From: Pocillopora verrucosa
Taxonomy: Eukaryota > Cnidaria > Anthozoa > Scleractinia > Pocilloporidae
NCBI RefSeq assembly: GCF_036669915.1
Contig: NC_089320.1
Location: forward strand, 9,517,233 to 9,581,232
Direction: 5' to 3'
DNA: 64,000 nt
This document shows positions 25,843 to 37,649 of this stretch, piece by piece. Positions within the stretch are counted from its first letter, which is position 1, and each line of letters opens with the position of its first letter. The notes under the pieces were generated by a model that made no database searches, was not told the DNA's origin, and worked only from the letters and a program-made list of their open reading frames with translations. A program made the translations under genes and the position numbers.

Positions 25843-27685
25843 GGATAGGTCAGCTTGGCTGTGATGAATGATTCTTGTACAGTTACAAATTCATCTTCTG
25901 AATGACATGGAGGGATCATTTGACATAGGAAGAATTTATTAATAAGTTCAATAATGTTTAGGCGATGGTCATTGCAAATAGCTATGCAGAAATAATTAAT
26001 TTCAATGACGAATAAGACTCCATAGACCTACTGAGACGGCGATGGTCTCCGTCTTGGACAGTGAGCTCACCATGTCTTATTCTGAAGATACATGGATTAA
26101 CGAATGAGACCTGAAAACTCTGCAAATACGTAATGACTGTATGAAACTCCTGTATAGGTAACTTATTGGTAAATTTTTGCGATGTTGGTATTAAATTTGT
26201 TATGTTTTATAGCTTCAGCGATCATTTTTTCAAAAACAAATGTCTTTATACGTATGCCAATTTTTTCTTAACATCTCAAGCCAAGACTTGGAAATGGGAA
26301 TTTCGATCGTGAAACCTTATGGTTGATATCCTTATTATTTGTTTACTCCCATCGATTTTATTATTTTTTGGACAGAGACACTTAGTAAATAAAAAGATTA
26401 TCGTTCATGTCTTTGAAACTCGGTAATTGAAAGACAAATTTCACACAAAGGTAATTTGGCTCAAGAATTTGTTAGATGGAGACGATAACGGGTTAGCTTG
26501 GCATGCAAAAAAAAAGGTGAGTGTCTCATTTGAATCTTGTAAACTCGAGCGATTTTAATCTGCTCTTTCGATACAATTCTGTGACCATTTACCCATCCTG
26601 ATTAACCCTCATCTGAAAAATACATTTTTGCTTTCGATTCATAGTTTTTAAATTTGTTTTGTGGAAGGAACTGAAATTGCAGAAATGAAAGGTGTACAAG
26701 ACAGCTCTATGTGGCTTCAAAAAATTGACAAAACAAAGATCAAATATTCTTCCGGGCGAGAGAGTAACCTTTGCATTCATTATCCGTTCACGTCACACAA
26801 TTTCTGTCAGAAACAAAATTTAAAAGCAAGATCGAGGTTTTCGGTAAATGTTGAAGGCTGAGTAAAGCTTTGACAAAAGTTGGAAAATTTAATCTATTTC
26901 CTTTCATAGGAACATTTATTGCATAAAATTTAAGATAACTGTTGACAGTTGTTTACACAATATAAGACGCTGACCTGTATCCTCTCAGCAGTATAAGAAT
27001 GAGTCTTATTATCTTTGAGGCACCAAATCACTAACAAGCTTTGCCGAGTGTTCTGCTCCTTTTTTCAAGAGAGCGACAAACATTTTCTATCGAAATTATC
27101 CTTAATAGGAAACATATTTGTTTTTGCAGCTGTTTTTAAGCTTGTTAACTTAATTTGTCTAGTGAGTAATCTGGTGGTTACAGAACACAAATGTGGTTAA
27201 ATTTTCTTCGTAGTAAACATTCTAGCAAATAAGTGTCACAGCATTTGCGCAAGAAACCAATAGCCAGAGAGAAATTTCAGAGTATGCCTTCGAACCGTCA
27301 ACCATGAGAACACGGAGATATTCAAATATTCATAGATGAACTTTGTTATCAATTACTCTGACATAATTAGCCATTAATTATTTGCACAGAATGGGTGAAG
27401 TCTTAGAGGTGAACCGCAAGTTGCTGAAAAGGACATCGATTTTCTTAGCATAGAACTGATTTGAACCAGTGAAAAACCAAGTTGTTTTGTAACTGAAAGA
27501 GTAAGATAACTTGCTTTTCCCTGTAGAACTCTGACGGAGCGGTTTCAGCGATCTGGAAAAAACGTTCAGTGGAATCAAACACATGTTTATTACGAAATGA
27601 GCTCATGAATTTCAAATGATTTTTAGCTTGTAAAGGAATGAGAGCATTACAAACGCATAATTAGAGCACCAGGGACGAGTTGGAC
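25843..27685. other. Intergenic between SLC25A11 and the Kv channel
   Basis: Contains the presumptive SLC25A11 3' UTR and the Kv 5' region. Short ORFs here have no domain. No repeat recognised. Confidence 0.4.
26388..26393 (+). terminator. Candidate poly(A) signal for SLC25A11
   Basis: AATAAA about 545 nt after the SLC25A11 stop codon. Position is plausible for a 3' UTR; there is no transcript evidence. Confidence 0.3.
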
Positions 27686-30498
27686 ATGGAAAGACTTCGC
27701 TTTATGGGCAAGAATTCCAACGAAAATGAAGCAGAAGTGGCAGCAGTCATGAACAGAGATGACAAGTCTTGTCATAGGAAGATCGATTGGAACGCTGTAA
27801 ACAGAGGGCCAAGGATTGTTATAAATATTTCTGGGCAGCGATACGAGACCTATGAAAAGACGCTTGAATTATTTCCTGAGTCACTTCTTGGAGATAAAGA
27901 AAGAAGAAAGGACTTCTATGATCCGGTTAACAATGAATTTTTTTTCGACCGTAACCGCATTTGCTTCGAGTCGATACTAGCTTACTACCAAACAAACGGA
28001 ATTCTTATAAGGCCGCAAAGTATTCCACGGAAGGTATTTATAAGCGATGTTCGCTTCTTTGATCTCGGACCAAAGGCTTTGGTTCAAGCTGGTGAAGGAT
28101 TGGAACAGCCTGTCGAACAAAATAAACGACCTTTACCAAAGAACAAAATACAGAGAAAAGTATGGGAGTTATTTGAACATCCAGACACTTCGAATTTTGC
28201 GCGAGGAATCGCCATTTGGTCCGTTTGTATAATTATCTTATCAATAGCTCTTTTTTGCGTCGAGACTTTGCCGCAGTTTCAGGAGGAGCCAGCTAAAACA
28301 GTTAATGGAACAGTCACTTCGTTTGCATCGAAAAAGAAAACAGATAACCCATTCTTCCTCATTGAAGCATTTTGCATCACCTGGTTTACATTAGAGTATG
28401 TAATTCGTTTCATTTTTAGCCCAAACAAGTGGAAATTCTTCATTTCAGTGCTAAATATGATTGACTTGGTTTCCATTATACCGTTCTATATAACTCTGCC
28501 TATGGAGGATTCAGGTAATGTTTCGTCACTCGCAGTTCTTCGCTCCGTCCGTCTCGTGCGAGTCTTTCGTATTTTCAAACTGTCGCGTTACTCGCGTGGA
28601 CTTCAAATTCTTGGTCACACTCTGAGGGCGAGCTTGAGAGAGTTAGGCCTTCTGTTTTTCTTCCTCTGTATGGGAGTTGTTCTGTTCTCCAGTGCTGTCT
28701 ATTATGCAGAAATCAGCAATGAGGATGGAAATGATTTCCTGAGTATTCCTCATTCATTTTGGTGGGCGATTATAACCATGACTACTGTGGGCTATGGAGA
28801 CATAACACCCAAGACTCTTGGTATGTATCCTATATGACTTTGGTTTTAAATATTTGCTCTTAAAGTTTGTTATTTTCTCATTATTGAATATTTCGTGGCT
28901 CTCGAAACTGATTACTATAAGTAAGTTTTGGTCACGAATCAAGAAATAACACACTTACGAGAATTGAATAGAAATCACGGTATCTCTAGATGACACTTTG
29001 TTTTAATCCATTGTTTACATCTGTGGGTAGAAATCAAACTGACCTTCATTTGTAGATCATCAAAAGGCAATCGTGTAAATACAGAACAGTTGTAAGAATT
29101 ACCGAAGCCTAAAATTGCAAGTCAAAAATTCCTGCCTTTGGTAGGAGACAATTTTTCTTAGAAAAATTCACGCGTCGATGATTTTCACTCGAAACCTGGC
29201 GCTACAGGATTTTTTGAAACAATGCATTATTTAATTTCCATGTCATCTATTTTGAATATGTAACTGTGGGATATGACATTCTTAAGAAAAGAACCCCTGC
29301 AAATGGAAACAGTGCTCGCCAGTAGTCTTGCAGAAAGCCGTGTATCTGATACAGCGATAAGCCTGATAAGTGACTTTCACTTAATTAAGGATCCTATGAA
29401 AATCTTACATCTGAGTGATCTATCAAAAGTGAGTGTTTGCTTTAGGTAAAGAATGCAATCAGAATGAGGCGTAAAAAAATCAGCGATTCTGACGCATTCT
29501 ACAAACAGGGCACTTCATTAGTTAAGTACGTTTTAAGACAAAAACAAATAAGGTATTTTAAATGTTCTCGCCAGCATACTACTCGCAATTTGTGACTTAA
29601 GGCAGCATCCTTTGGGATGTTCACCTTGAATTTCATGTCGCCTATCGAGGATCTGATAAACCGCAACTCAGTCATACCGCAAGAAAATCCAAATCTTTTA
29701 TCCTCCCCTCATCATAACAAACAAATATCGCAATGATGTAAAACGTCCAAAAACGCACACTGAGGTAGAAGCACTGGTGAAAGAGCGCGCGCCTTGATTC
29801 AGCGTACACCTACTAGTCAACCAGGCCTGTGTTCCCGTGTTGGATAAAGACTTCTTTTATATTTGTTTTTTAAGAAAGAGCTATCTTATCGGGTTTTCAT
29901 AGTTCTTATTTTAAAACAAGTTATAGGAAAAATAAAGTGGGTACAATTAAAACTCCTAAGATTATTAGCCTTTTAAGGCATCTTACTGAGTGTAGGGCCG
30001 TTTGTCTGGGAACTAGCGATTGACTCCGACTATTATTCACGTTATCCTGCAGGTGGAAAGTTAGTTGGCTGTTTCTGTGCCATCACAGGTGTGTTAGCCA
30101 TTGCTTTACCAGTGCCAGTCATAGTCTCGAACTTCGCTTATTACTACTCGAAAGAGAATGATGGAAGGCATTCAAACATGGATGATGAGGATGAAGACGA
30201 CGAAATAGAACAGGAAAATGAGCCAGTAAAGAAAGAAAAACATGTAAAGAAAAAAATCTCATTAAATTGTACTGCAAAGATATGTCGGACAAATAGAGGC
30301 AATGATACAGTACAAATAAAAAGAAAACGAAAATTTGCAACGGTGAATTATCCTGACACGCTGTATAATGCTTTAGATTCCAACGCAAACAAGGATCATC
30401 AAAATGGATTGGCAAATGCCAACCCAGTTAAGGACGAAAACGATCAAAAGAGCCACGAAAAGGAGACTTCTTTGTCGCAAGTAGAGACAATCGTCTAA
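27686..30498 (+). CDS. Shaker-type voltage-gated potassium channel (Kv1-like)
   Basis: Two exons, 27686-28820 and 30053-30498, joined by a GT-AG intron; 526 aa. Domain order: T1 tetramerisation domain (about 43-130, [18 protein letters not shown]), S1 (about 174-193), S2 (221-243), S3 (250-269), S4 voltage sensor (284-305, Arg/Lys every third residue in [17 protein letters not shown]), S5 (320-340), selectivity filter TVGYGD (367-372) and S6 with the PVP hinge ([11 protein letters not shown]). These are the full set for a working delayed-rectifier-type subunit in the plasma membrane. The intron falls just after the filter, at TLG/GKLVG. The cytoplasmic tail is unusual: a run of Asp/Glu ([15 protein letters not shown]), then Lys-rich segments, ending ETIV, a class I PDZ-binding type. 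An N-glycosylation sequon (NGT, about 207) lies in the S1-S2 loop. Start is the ATG at 27686. Kv1 is the nearest subfamily; exact orthology is not resolved. Confidence 0.94.
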
Positions 30499-30949
30499 AC
30501 ACATTCTGGAATACAGGGAGTGTCACGTACGACTAGGGAGACATCACGTTCAGTCATTGGCCCACTCTCAGCTGGCGGGATACCACAATGAGGTTAATAT
30601 GATGACTTACTCTGTTTTCCAAAGTAAGGGCATCTATCTATGGAGGGTTTTCTATGATTGGCAGCCCATTGTGGAACATTCGGTATGACCACGAAAAGGG
30701 CTTCTCAAATGTTACCACTGAAATCTAAGCAGGTAGGAGGCCTTTAAGGCCTCATGAACGTCGGTTTTAAACGGCCTTTGTTGAAACTCATGTATCCCTT
30801 CCACGGCTGCGGATCAGTGTGTTATTCAGGTGATAAAATGAAAAATTTCAGCTCTGGTAAAACCAGCTGTGATCACTGTCCGTTTAAAGACTTTAATTCT
30901 TCGTTGTCCTCCAGAAGAGGTTATAAAAGAGAAAGACGTTCCTTCCCCT

Positions 30950-30955
30950 AATAAA
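30950..30955 (+). terminator. Candidate poly(A) signal for the Kv channel gene
   Basis: AATAAA about 450 nt after the channel stop codon. Position-based guess only. Confidence 0.25.
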
Positions 30956-31290
30956 CACGGTTTACAGTGACCGAGACTGTGCGCAAAATACAAAAGATTT
31001 GTTGAAATTCTTGTTGAAATTTCTGTAGATAGAAGTTAGGCTTCGGGAGAACTGATGGTAGAAAGGGACGAGAGATTTTCCAGCCTGGCCAGTGGTTTTG
31101 AACTTGGAACTGAAATTCACGGCAAATCATGCCGCGTTAGTCTTTTGACTTAAATAAATACCAAAAATATATTCAAATCTGTTTCAGTTATTTGAAGTTA
31201 AACCTTATAATTTCTCCTTCATTAATGAAACTATTAAATTTTTCTACTTTAGGAAACAACCTTCCCAATTCTATGATAATTTGGTCAGAT

Positions 31291-31372
31291 GTAAATTGGC
31301 CACCGTAAAGAGTTTTTAAAGCTCACATATAAATAGAGCGCTAGCCCTTCATCAGAGCAAATTTCTTTGGCA
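31291..31372 (+). repeat. PLE family 2 terminal-repeat relic, degenerate
   Basis: Shares GTAAATTGGCCACCGTAAAG and the GCTAGCCCTTCATCAGAGC end with the repeat next to PLE family 2 at 15.8 kb; the middle is diverged. Confidence 0.6.
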
Positions 31373-31582
31373 TCGTGGTCATTACGAGTAGCAATTTTTC
31401 AGTTTTTTTTTTCTGTCAACTGGAGTAAATTAAAAACTTGAACGATTCTCTAATTAAAAACTAACAAACAAACAAACCACCTAATAGTTACAAATCAACC
31501 TTACCGGAGCGATTCTCTGGTTATCATTTTTGTGTAGAACGCATGCGCAAGAGACCCGTGGTGGGGTGAACGAACAGTATAA

Positions 31583-31735
31583 AAAGGGTAAGTTTCTTAA
31601 GAAACAGTGGTGCAGCGTCGGTGGATAATACTTAATTACATGGTAATTAAGTATTATCAAATGAGTCAATAACGTAAATTGGCCATCGTAAAGAGTTTTA
31701 AAGATGACGTTTCGAGCATTAGCCGTTCGTCATTA
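31583..31735 (+). repeat. PLE family 2 terminal-repeat relic with perfect palindrome
   Basis: Begins with the subterminal AAGAAACAGTGGTGCAGCG-type sequence also seen at 57.7 and 62.4 kb and continues into the GTAAATTGGCCATCGTAAAG unit with a mutated hammerhead-like core. Inside it, 31624-31639 and 31643-31658 form perfect 16-bp arms (GATAATACTTAATTAC) around a 3-nt loop. Confidence 0.65.
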
Positions 31736-32520
31736 TTTTGTCAAATAATGACTTGCTGTCGCTAAGGATTGTAGTTCCGCTTCATTGCAGGCTGCTTTAA
31801 TTATTGTGGATTGGCTTCGTTTCTCTGCGAAGCATTTAGGAGCTTGTACATTGCAAGCTTTACTGATTCCTGAATAAAACACCCCTGTTAAAAAACAAAA
31901 GCGGCATTAATTGACCAGTTTTTTACCCCAAGTCAACTTCATGTTGAATATGAATTTAAGTTTAAAGAAAAAGAATTGTTTACCGTTGTCACCAAATCCA
32001 GTGTTTTTTTTTTTGCTTTTTTTTGTTTTTTACTTATTCATATCACGACAACTACACTTTGGAAAAATTTAGTTGGTTGATTTAACCCATTTGAGTTGAG
32101 GCAATGCAAAATAATCATTTTGGTTTTATGAAAATGCCAGAACAAACCATAGAAACTCGATGAAAATGCCAAAAAAGAGCATTTTTACTTTTCTCTCTGA
32201 CTTTTTAAGCTCCCCTGTACATAGCTTGTTCTGTAGATGCAATTCAGCGCCCGTATATTTTACAAGCCTCGAGGAAATCGTCAGTTTCATCCCTAACACC
32301 TGTTGTCAAATGCTTAGCTATGTTTTTATGTTTTTAAAACCATTGTCGCTGTTGAAATACTAGGATCAGATTGGAAAGACCCTTAGAAAAGTCACGAAAC
32401 TGATAGAATCGTAGTCGTTTATGATCAATTAAGTGGGAAAAGGGTATGTCTGGTCAAAAAAAAAAGAACAATTATTGTTGTAAAGTGGGCGGGAAAATTG
32501 AGTATCCTCAGGGCCCTTAA

Positions 32521-32725
32521 CCCTTTAACTCCCAATATCTCTTTAGCAACTCTCCTTACTGTCTGCCATACAGTTCTTGTGATGTTAGTTTTGAGAATTT
32601 GGTATTGGATCAGCTAATAATCCTCTAGCTTATATTTTTCTTTATTCTCATCAATTTGCCCGCTTGATATTGTCTTGATATCGTAAGGAGAAATTATGTC
32701 TTGGTCACTTATGGGAGTTAAAGGG
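32521..32725 (+). mobile_element. Short non-autonomous TIR element (MITE-like), copy 1
   Basis: A 205-bp unit bounded by perfect 14-bp inverted termini CCCTTTAACTCCCA and TGGGAGTTAAAGGG, with no coding capacity. A second, inverted and diverged copy lies in INTS11 intron 15 (52626-52844). From memory, this type of repeat is abundant in coral genomes; I cannot name the family. Confidence 0.65.
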
Positions 32726-32989
32726 CCAAGATAAAAAAAATTGTGAGGACTTAAGACTCGTCCCTCAAGATCCACCTCTTCTCCAGTGCTAAGATTTTAA
32801 CCCGACGAAAGTGAAGGAACAGAATTGAAAATAGAAGAGTTCACGTCCTACTGTTACCAATATCAATGAGGTGCGAGGAGGCCTGGCCAAAAGTTCGCGG
32901 CTCAGGGGACTAAATGTGCTCCGTACATGAAGAATCTCAGGTAGAATCGTTGTACGCGCAGTCTATTGACTCTAAGTACTTGAATTGTT

Positions 32990-33910
32990 ATGAATGGTAC
33001 ACAAGAACAGAAAAAGTCGACGAGAGCCTTTAAATTATCTGTCTACTTGTTAGCTTTGCGGCCATGGTCCTTCTCAGCGTCATTTATTCCGGTGGTTTTA
33101 GGGGCCGTTTTGTGTTGGAGGGCGACTGGTCTTTTCAGTGTCTCGTTGCTCGTATTGACAATGATAGCTGTTCTTGGAGTCCACGCGGCCGGCAATCTGG
33201 TAAACACGTATTACGACTACATGAAAGGAATTGATAGCAAAGTATCAGACGATCGTACTCTAGTTGACCACCTTTTAACGCCTAAAGAGGTTGTCAATCT
33301 GGGCGTTCTTTCCTATGGCCTCGCCACCCTTGCCCTTGTGTCCTTGGTTGGATTATCATCAGCGAAAATGGAACATTTGTCGTTCTTGTTCTTCGGAGGA
33401 CTATCTGGCTCGTTTTTATACACTGGTGGTGTTGGGCTAAAATATTACGGTGTCGGTGATATTGTTATTGTTATCACGTTTGGTCCTTTGGCCGTCCTTT
33501 TTTCTTACCTGACTCAATGTGGTAATGTGGCGTTGTTTCCGCTGGTCTTTGCCATTCCTGTGGCTTTGAGCACGGAAGCTATTCTTCACAGCAACAACAC
33601 GCGAGATATGGAGACTGACAAAAAAGCCGGTGCAGTAACGTTGGCTATCATTCTTGGCCAGCAGCTCTCATATGTACTCTATTGCCTCCTCCTGCTTGCT
33701 CCATACATGATATGTACTGTGCTCTCAGTCAACTTATCTGTACGTTTCCTTTTACCCCTTATCACGTTGAGAATGGCTTTCAAATTGGAAAGAAGCTTTC
33801 GGGAAGGAAAACTTATTCTGCTTCCTCAACAAACTGCTAAATTGAACTTAATTTTTGGGTTACTGTACACTTTAAGTTGTTCAGTTGCCCCTCTAAGTCT
33901 ACCCAGCTAA
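32990..33910 (+). CDS. UBIAD1: UbiA prenyltransferase domain protein, UBIAD1-like copy A (intronless)
   Basis: A single 306-aa exon. It is a polytopic membrane protein of the UbiA superfamily with both prenyl-diphosphate/Mg binding motifs: NTYYDYMKGID (N72, D76, D82) followed by DDRTLVD, and NNTRDMETD (D206, D210). RPWSFSASFIP near the N-terminus and YTGGVGLKYYGVGD match UBIAD1. In vertebrates UBIAD1 makes menaquinone-4 (vitamin K2) by prenylating menadione, in Golgi/ER membranes, and binds HMG-CoA reductase. Two paralogues (B, C) lie 25-30 kb away on the other strand and each has an intron just before NTRD; this copy has none, so it may be a retrocopy or have lost the intron. All motifs are intact, so it is likely functional. 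A start slightly downstream cannot be excluded. Confidence 0.93.
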   Translation: MNGTQEQKKSTRAFKLSVYLLALRPWSFSASFIPVVLGAVLCWRATGLFSVSLLVLTMIAVLGVHAAGNLVNTYYDYMKGIDSKVSDDRTLVDHLLTPKEVVNLGVLSYGLATLALVSLVGLSSAKMEHLSFLFFGGLSGSFLYTGGVGLKYYGVGDIVIVITFGPLAVLFSYLTQCGNVALFPLVFAIPVALSTEAILHSNNTRDMETDKKAGAVTLAIILGQQLSYVLYCLLLLAPYMICTVLSVNLSVRFLLPLITLRMAFKLERSFREGKLILLPQQTAKLNLIFGLLYTLSCSVAPLSLPS

Positions 33911-36900
33911 AGGTTAGCACATTGGTAAATGGATTGGATGGTGACTGTGTAGTCTGTGTAGCATTATAATCTTTGGGGGAGTTCTATTTTTTCAGATTGA
34001 AGTTTTTTTGTTGTTTTGTGTGAATGAATGCTTGTGACTCCCCAGCAATGAATTGTTTTTAATTCTCTGTTCAATTAGAGGACCATAATAGTGTGCTTTT
34101 TTTTTTAGGTGGTAGTTGGTAAAATTTCCCCTCTGTGGTACCTCTTATCACCCCTCCCTTAAATCACTTAATTGGAATTCAACAGGCAAAAGAATTGTTC
34201 TACCAGGTGAAAAATTTATTTTAACTGTTGTGCTTGAAGTAAGGAGGCCACTTTTACTACTTGTAGGGCTAGAAAAATGGACATGTCAAGTGTTTGATTG
34301 GAGTGAGTGAGAGAATTTTGCTGAGTTTTATATTAAGGCATTCCTTTTTCTTTGGAATTTATTATTTTTTCGTTGATCAAGACCAACCCATTAGTCTTTA
34401 TAAATCTGATGTTACTGCAGTCCATGATCCTCAGTCATGTTAATTTTGGGGGCACCCATTGTAGTCTGTAGACCTGTAGTCAATGTTTGTGTAAGCATGC
34501 AAGGGTTATGGAAGTAGCATTGAAAGTTTGTATTGATTAGGTCAGGTATTCTGCAACCCAGCAAATGGTTTATTGGGTATGTTCCTGGCAACTCCACTGG
34601 TAGCATTTCTTCAATAGTCATGTAATTGCCTCAATCAATCAGTGGACAGAGTAGTCTTCAAAAAGTTTTTAACTTTGGTTGTAAGTTGTAAATTAGGCCA
34701 ACCTCATAAAGTGTTTTTTTAACACTGCCTGAACAAACCAGTTTTAGAAAAGAACAAAAATAAACCTACACCCAACAATAAAAAATGTAAAAAAAAAAGC
34801 ATAAAGGAATGGAAAATTTTGCTTTGAATTCATGGTCTTGAACAACTCACACCTCTTATCATTCCTTGATACCATGGTCCAACCAAGCCTAAGAAAGAAT
34901 CTGTTGATATCTGGGTTTTCATAGTATTTAAGAAAAAGTCATTTTGAACACAAATTAAATGTTATATTGCATCAAAAGTTGACTTTGTATTTTTATCGTA
35001 TTAAACCTCACCCTAGATAATAAATCATTATTTGATGGGGATGAGCATAATATCATGAATTATCAATGCAGAGGTCTGAGTTATCTGGCAAAGGGGAAGG
35101 CTTGGACTTGACATGATAACCCAATGTTTGCTGCAGATATTGAGTTCAAATATCAACTTGACATTGTATATTGACTACATGCTCTCAACCAAAAATACCA
35201 TAAATGTATTTATCAGTAATTGGTGATACAATTGAATCTGATCTTTTTCCATAGTTACATTTCATAGGATCAGACTGAGTGTTTCTTTAGGTACTAAATT
35301 GACACTGTTTTCCTTGAAATTCTTTACTAATAAATGTTTAAATTTGTAACCAGTATAGGAAATTAGGATGACGCTTTCAATTGAAGAATTGTTTGTTGCG
35401 AATGAAATTTTCTGGGTTTTTAACCTCTTCCTTTGATTCTTTTGGTTGCAATTCACTACCTCAAAAGAAAAATATACTTGTTTGTCTCACGATGTGGTCA
35501 GTTCAGCTGTGGATTGCTATTTGACATTCATAACTTGCCATAAGCGTAGATTCTGGCTCAAGAAAACCTACTGGTAAAAATAATCCAATTACCTAGTTAG
35601 TTAGAAAGAAGTCTCATTGATTCTCTGCATTAAATAATTAAAAAATTATGAGTTACAATAAAACCAAAATAAATTTGTTTTCCCACTATTCCATCTATGT
35701 CCTCTGCAGAACATGAGAAGAAAAGTCATCCAAATTGAGCTATCAGTTTTTAAGAATAAGTTACCTTTAAAGCTTATCTTTTTGCAATACCATTTTAGTC
35801 TCTTGTTATTGTTATTACATATTTTGTCAGCATTGGATTCACTATAAGCTTCTTTCAAAATTATTCTGAATTTTTAAGAGAGAACACGTTCACTTTTGTC
35901 TAAGAACTAGCAAAAGGAATATTGCAATTTATTCATTCACCAAATTAAAACCATCATAGGCGAAAAAATAAGGTTACATTTTTGTGCAACTTCAAAGAAG
36001 TTTTCAACCACCATTGAAGATTTATGGGGGGTAATAAATATAATAAGGTATTGTTCAGTGTTACCAACTGACTTGAAAACATAAATTGGCCATCGTAAAG
36101 AGTTAAAAGGCTGACGTTTCGAACGTTAGCCCTTCGTCAGAACGATTGGAGGTGTTGTGAGTTGCTTGTGGGTTTATATGCAGAAAATGGATCAACGCTA
36201 TTGATGGGAAAAGTAAACCCCCGCATAACCCACATTTCCTCCAATCGCTCTGACGAAGGGATTACGCTCGAAACGTCAGCCTTTAAACTCTTTAGGATAG
36301 CCAATTTACTTTTTTAACTCAGTTGATAACACAACTTTACCCTGTCATTTTATACTCTCCCACCGACACAGCACCACAGTAAACTGTGGTGCAGTCCCCC
36401 TTGATGCAAATTATGACCTTAAAAGCAACCACTCGAAGAACGTTTTGAGTAGATGTAGTTTAAAAGTGCGTGATATTTTCACAAATTGTATAACAAATTT
36501 TTCCATACGCTCGGTTCTTTTTACCGATCAATTTTGTTTTTTATGTTACTTTAAACACCCTTGCTTCCAGCAACCTCAAAATGTACCGTGAACTGATGAA
36601 ATGACGCGCGTGATTGGTGCCAGAACAGGTATGAGTGGGGTAAGTTTGTCTCATTATATTTCCTAAACAAGCACCGTGACCTATCTTTTAAATTGTATTT
36701 TTCGAAACAGATATTGGTAAGGAACATTTAAGGAAAGTTTAAGAAAAATTGTTCCATGCCTATTTTTTCTGATGAATCACCTTCAAGAAAAAATCTCAGA
36801 ACTATTTCGACAAATGTTTCAGCATACGTGGGGGACTGCACTATTTTGTTTCAGTATGCGTTTAAGCGATGATGAGACAAACAGAAAACCGAAGGATTAA

Positions 36901-37649
36901 AAAAATAATAACGGTAAGCACCCCAACTGTGTCATGTACATTTATTTTCATTAAAGTACTCATGTCATAAAGGGAACATTATTGAAGAGGATATCTCCTC
37001 TAGAGGCAGATCTCTTCTTTGGCCTTGCATTCAGAGGAAGGTTTGCTAATGAACCTGCTATTTTGGTCACTACCGGTCACGGAGTACAACTGACAAAATT
37101 TCCTTCACAGAAAATAGCTTCACAAATAAAAGCAAAAAAATTACTCTCCATTGATTAAAGTCTGTACTCTGGCTTCAGGGGGCAACACGTACGCGCACTC
37201 TTCAATTACTTAAATCCAGGCTGCTTCTCAATTTTTGGGTGAGTAATGACCGCGGAAAGACTGAGTAGAAGTTCAAACAGCCAATCAAATTTCAGCTTAT
37301 TTTCAAAGAATACATATGACCGGTAGGAGCCAGAGTGCAACAGTTTCTTATTTGTGTAAGTGGGGTACGCCGTCGACACGAGAGATCTCTCCATAAAAGT
37401 ACGGTTTTCTGGCAATACACAGTTAAAACTTTACCGAAGAAAGTTGTATTTCATTTGTTAAAATCGAGAAGGTAAGCTGAGTTTCTCAAAAACACCTAAC
37501 TGAATATTTTTTACTCTTATTTTTCAGTATTAAAATTTCGACTTCCTCTTTGACGAGAAGTAGCATACCAAAGGGCGCTGGACGCATTTGTTTTCTTGTT
37601 ATTGCATATATGATTTTATTTTCTCTTTTTCTCTTTTACAGTCTTGAAA
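33911..37649. other. Intergenic: UBIAD1 copy A 3' side, PLE relics, ETS upstream region
   Basis: AT-rich, no gene recognised apart from the inverted PLE repeat at 36.1-36.4 kb. A strong splice acceptor (TTTTACAG) at 37640, just before the ETS start codon, implies a non-coding first exon somewhere in the last kilobase or so of this stretch. Confidence 0.4.
36070..36395. repeat. Inverted pair of PLE family 2 terminal repeats
   Basis: Two copies of the terminal repeat face each other: the left copy (about 36073-36200) carries the hammerhead-like core on the minus strand (36140-36116), the right copy (about 36210-36395) carries it on the plus strand (36250-36274). The right side continues into the subterminal CTCCCACCGACACAGCACCAC sequence. 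No coding sequence remains between them. Confidence 0.75.

Larger units (their letters stand above)
30499..32989. other. Intergenic with PLE terminal-repeat relics and a MITE
   Basis: Holds the Kv 3' UTR, two PLE family 2 terminal-repeat fragments, a 16-bp perfect palindrome and a TIR element, each listed separately. No gene recognised. Confidence 0.5.

Noticed and set aside
36600-37640. 5' UTR exon of the ETS gene
   Set aside because: A GTAAGT donor occurs near 36640, but several others are possible; no single exon could be chosen from sequence alone.
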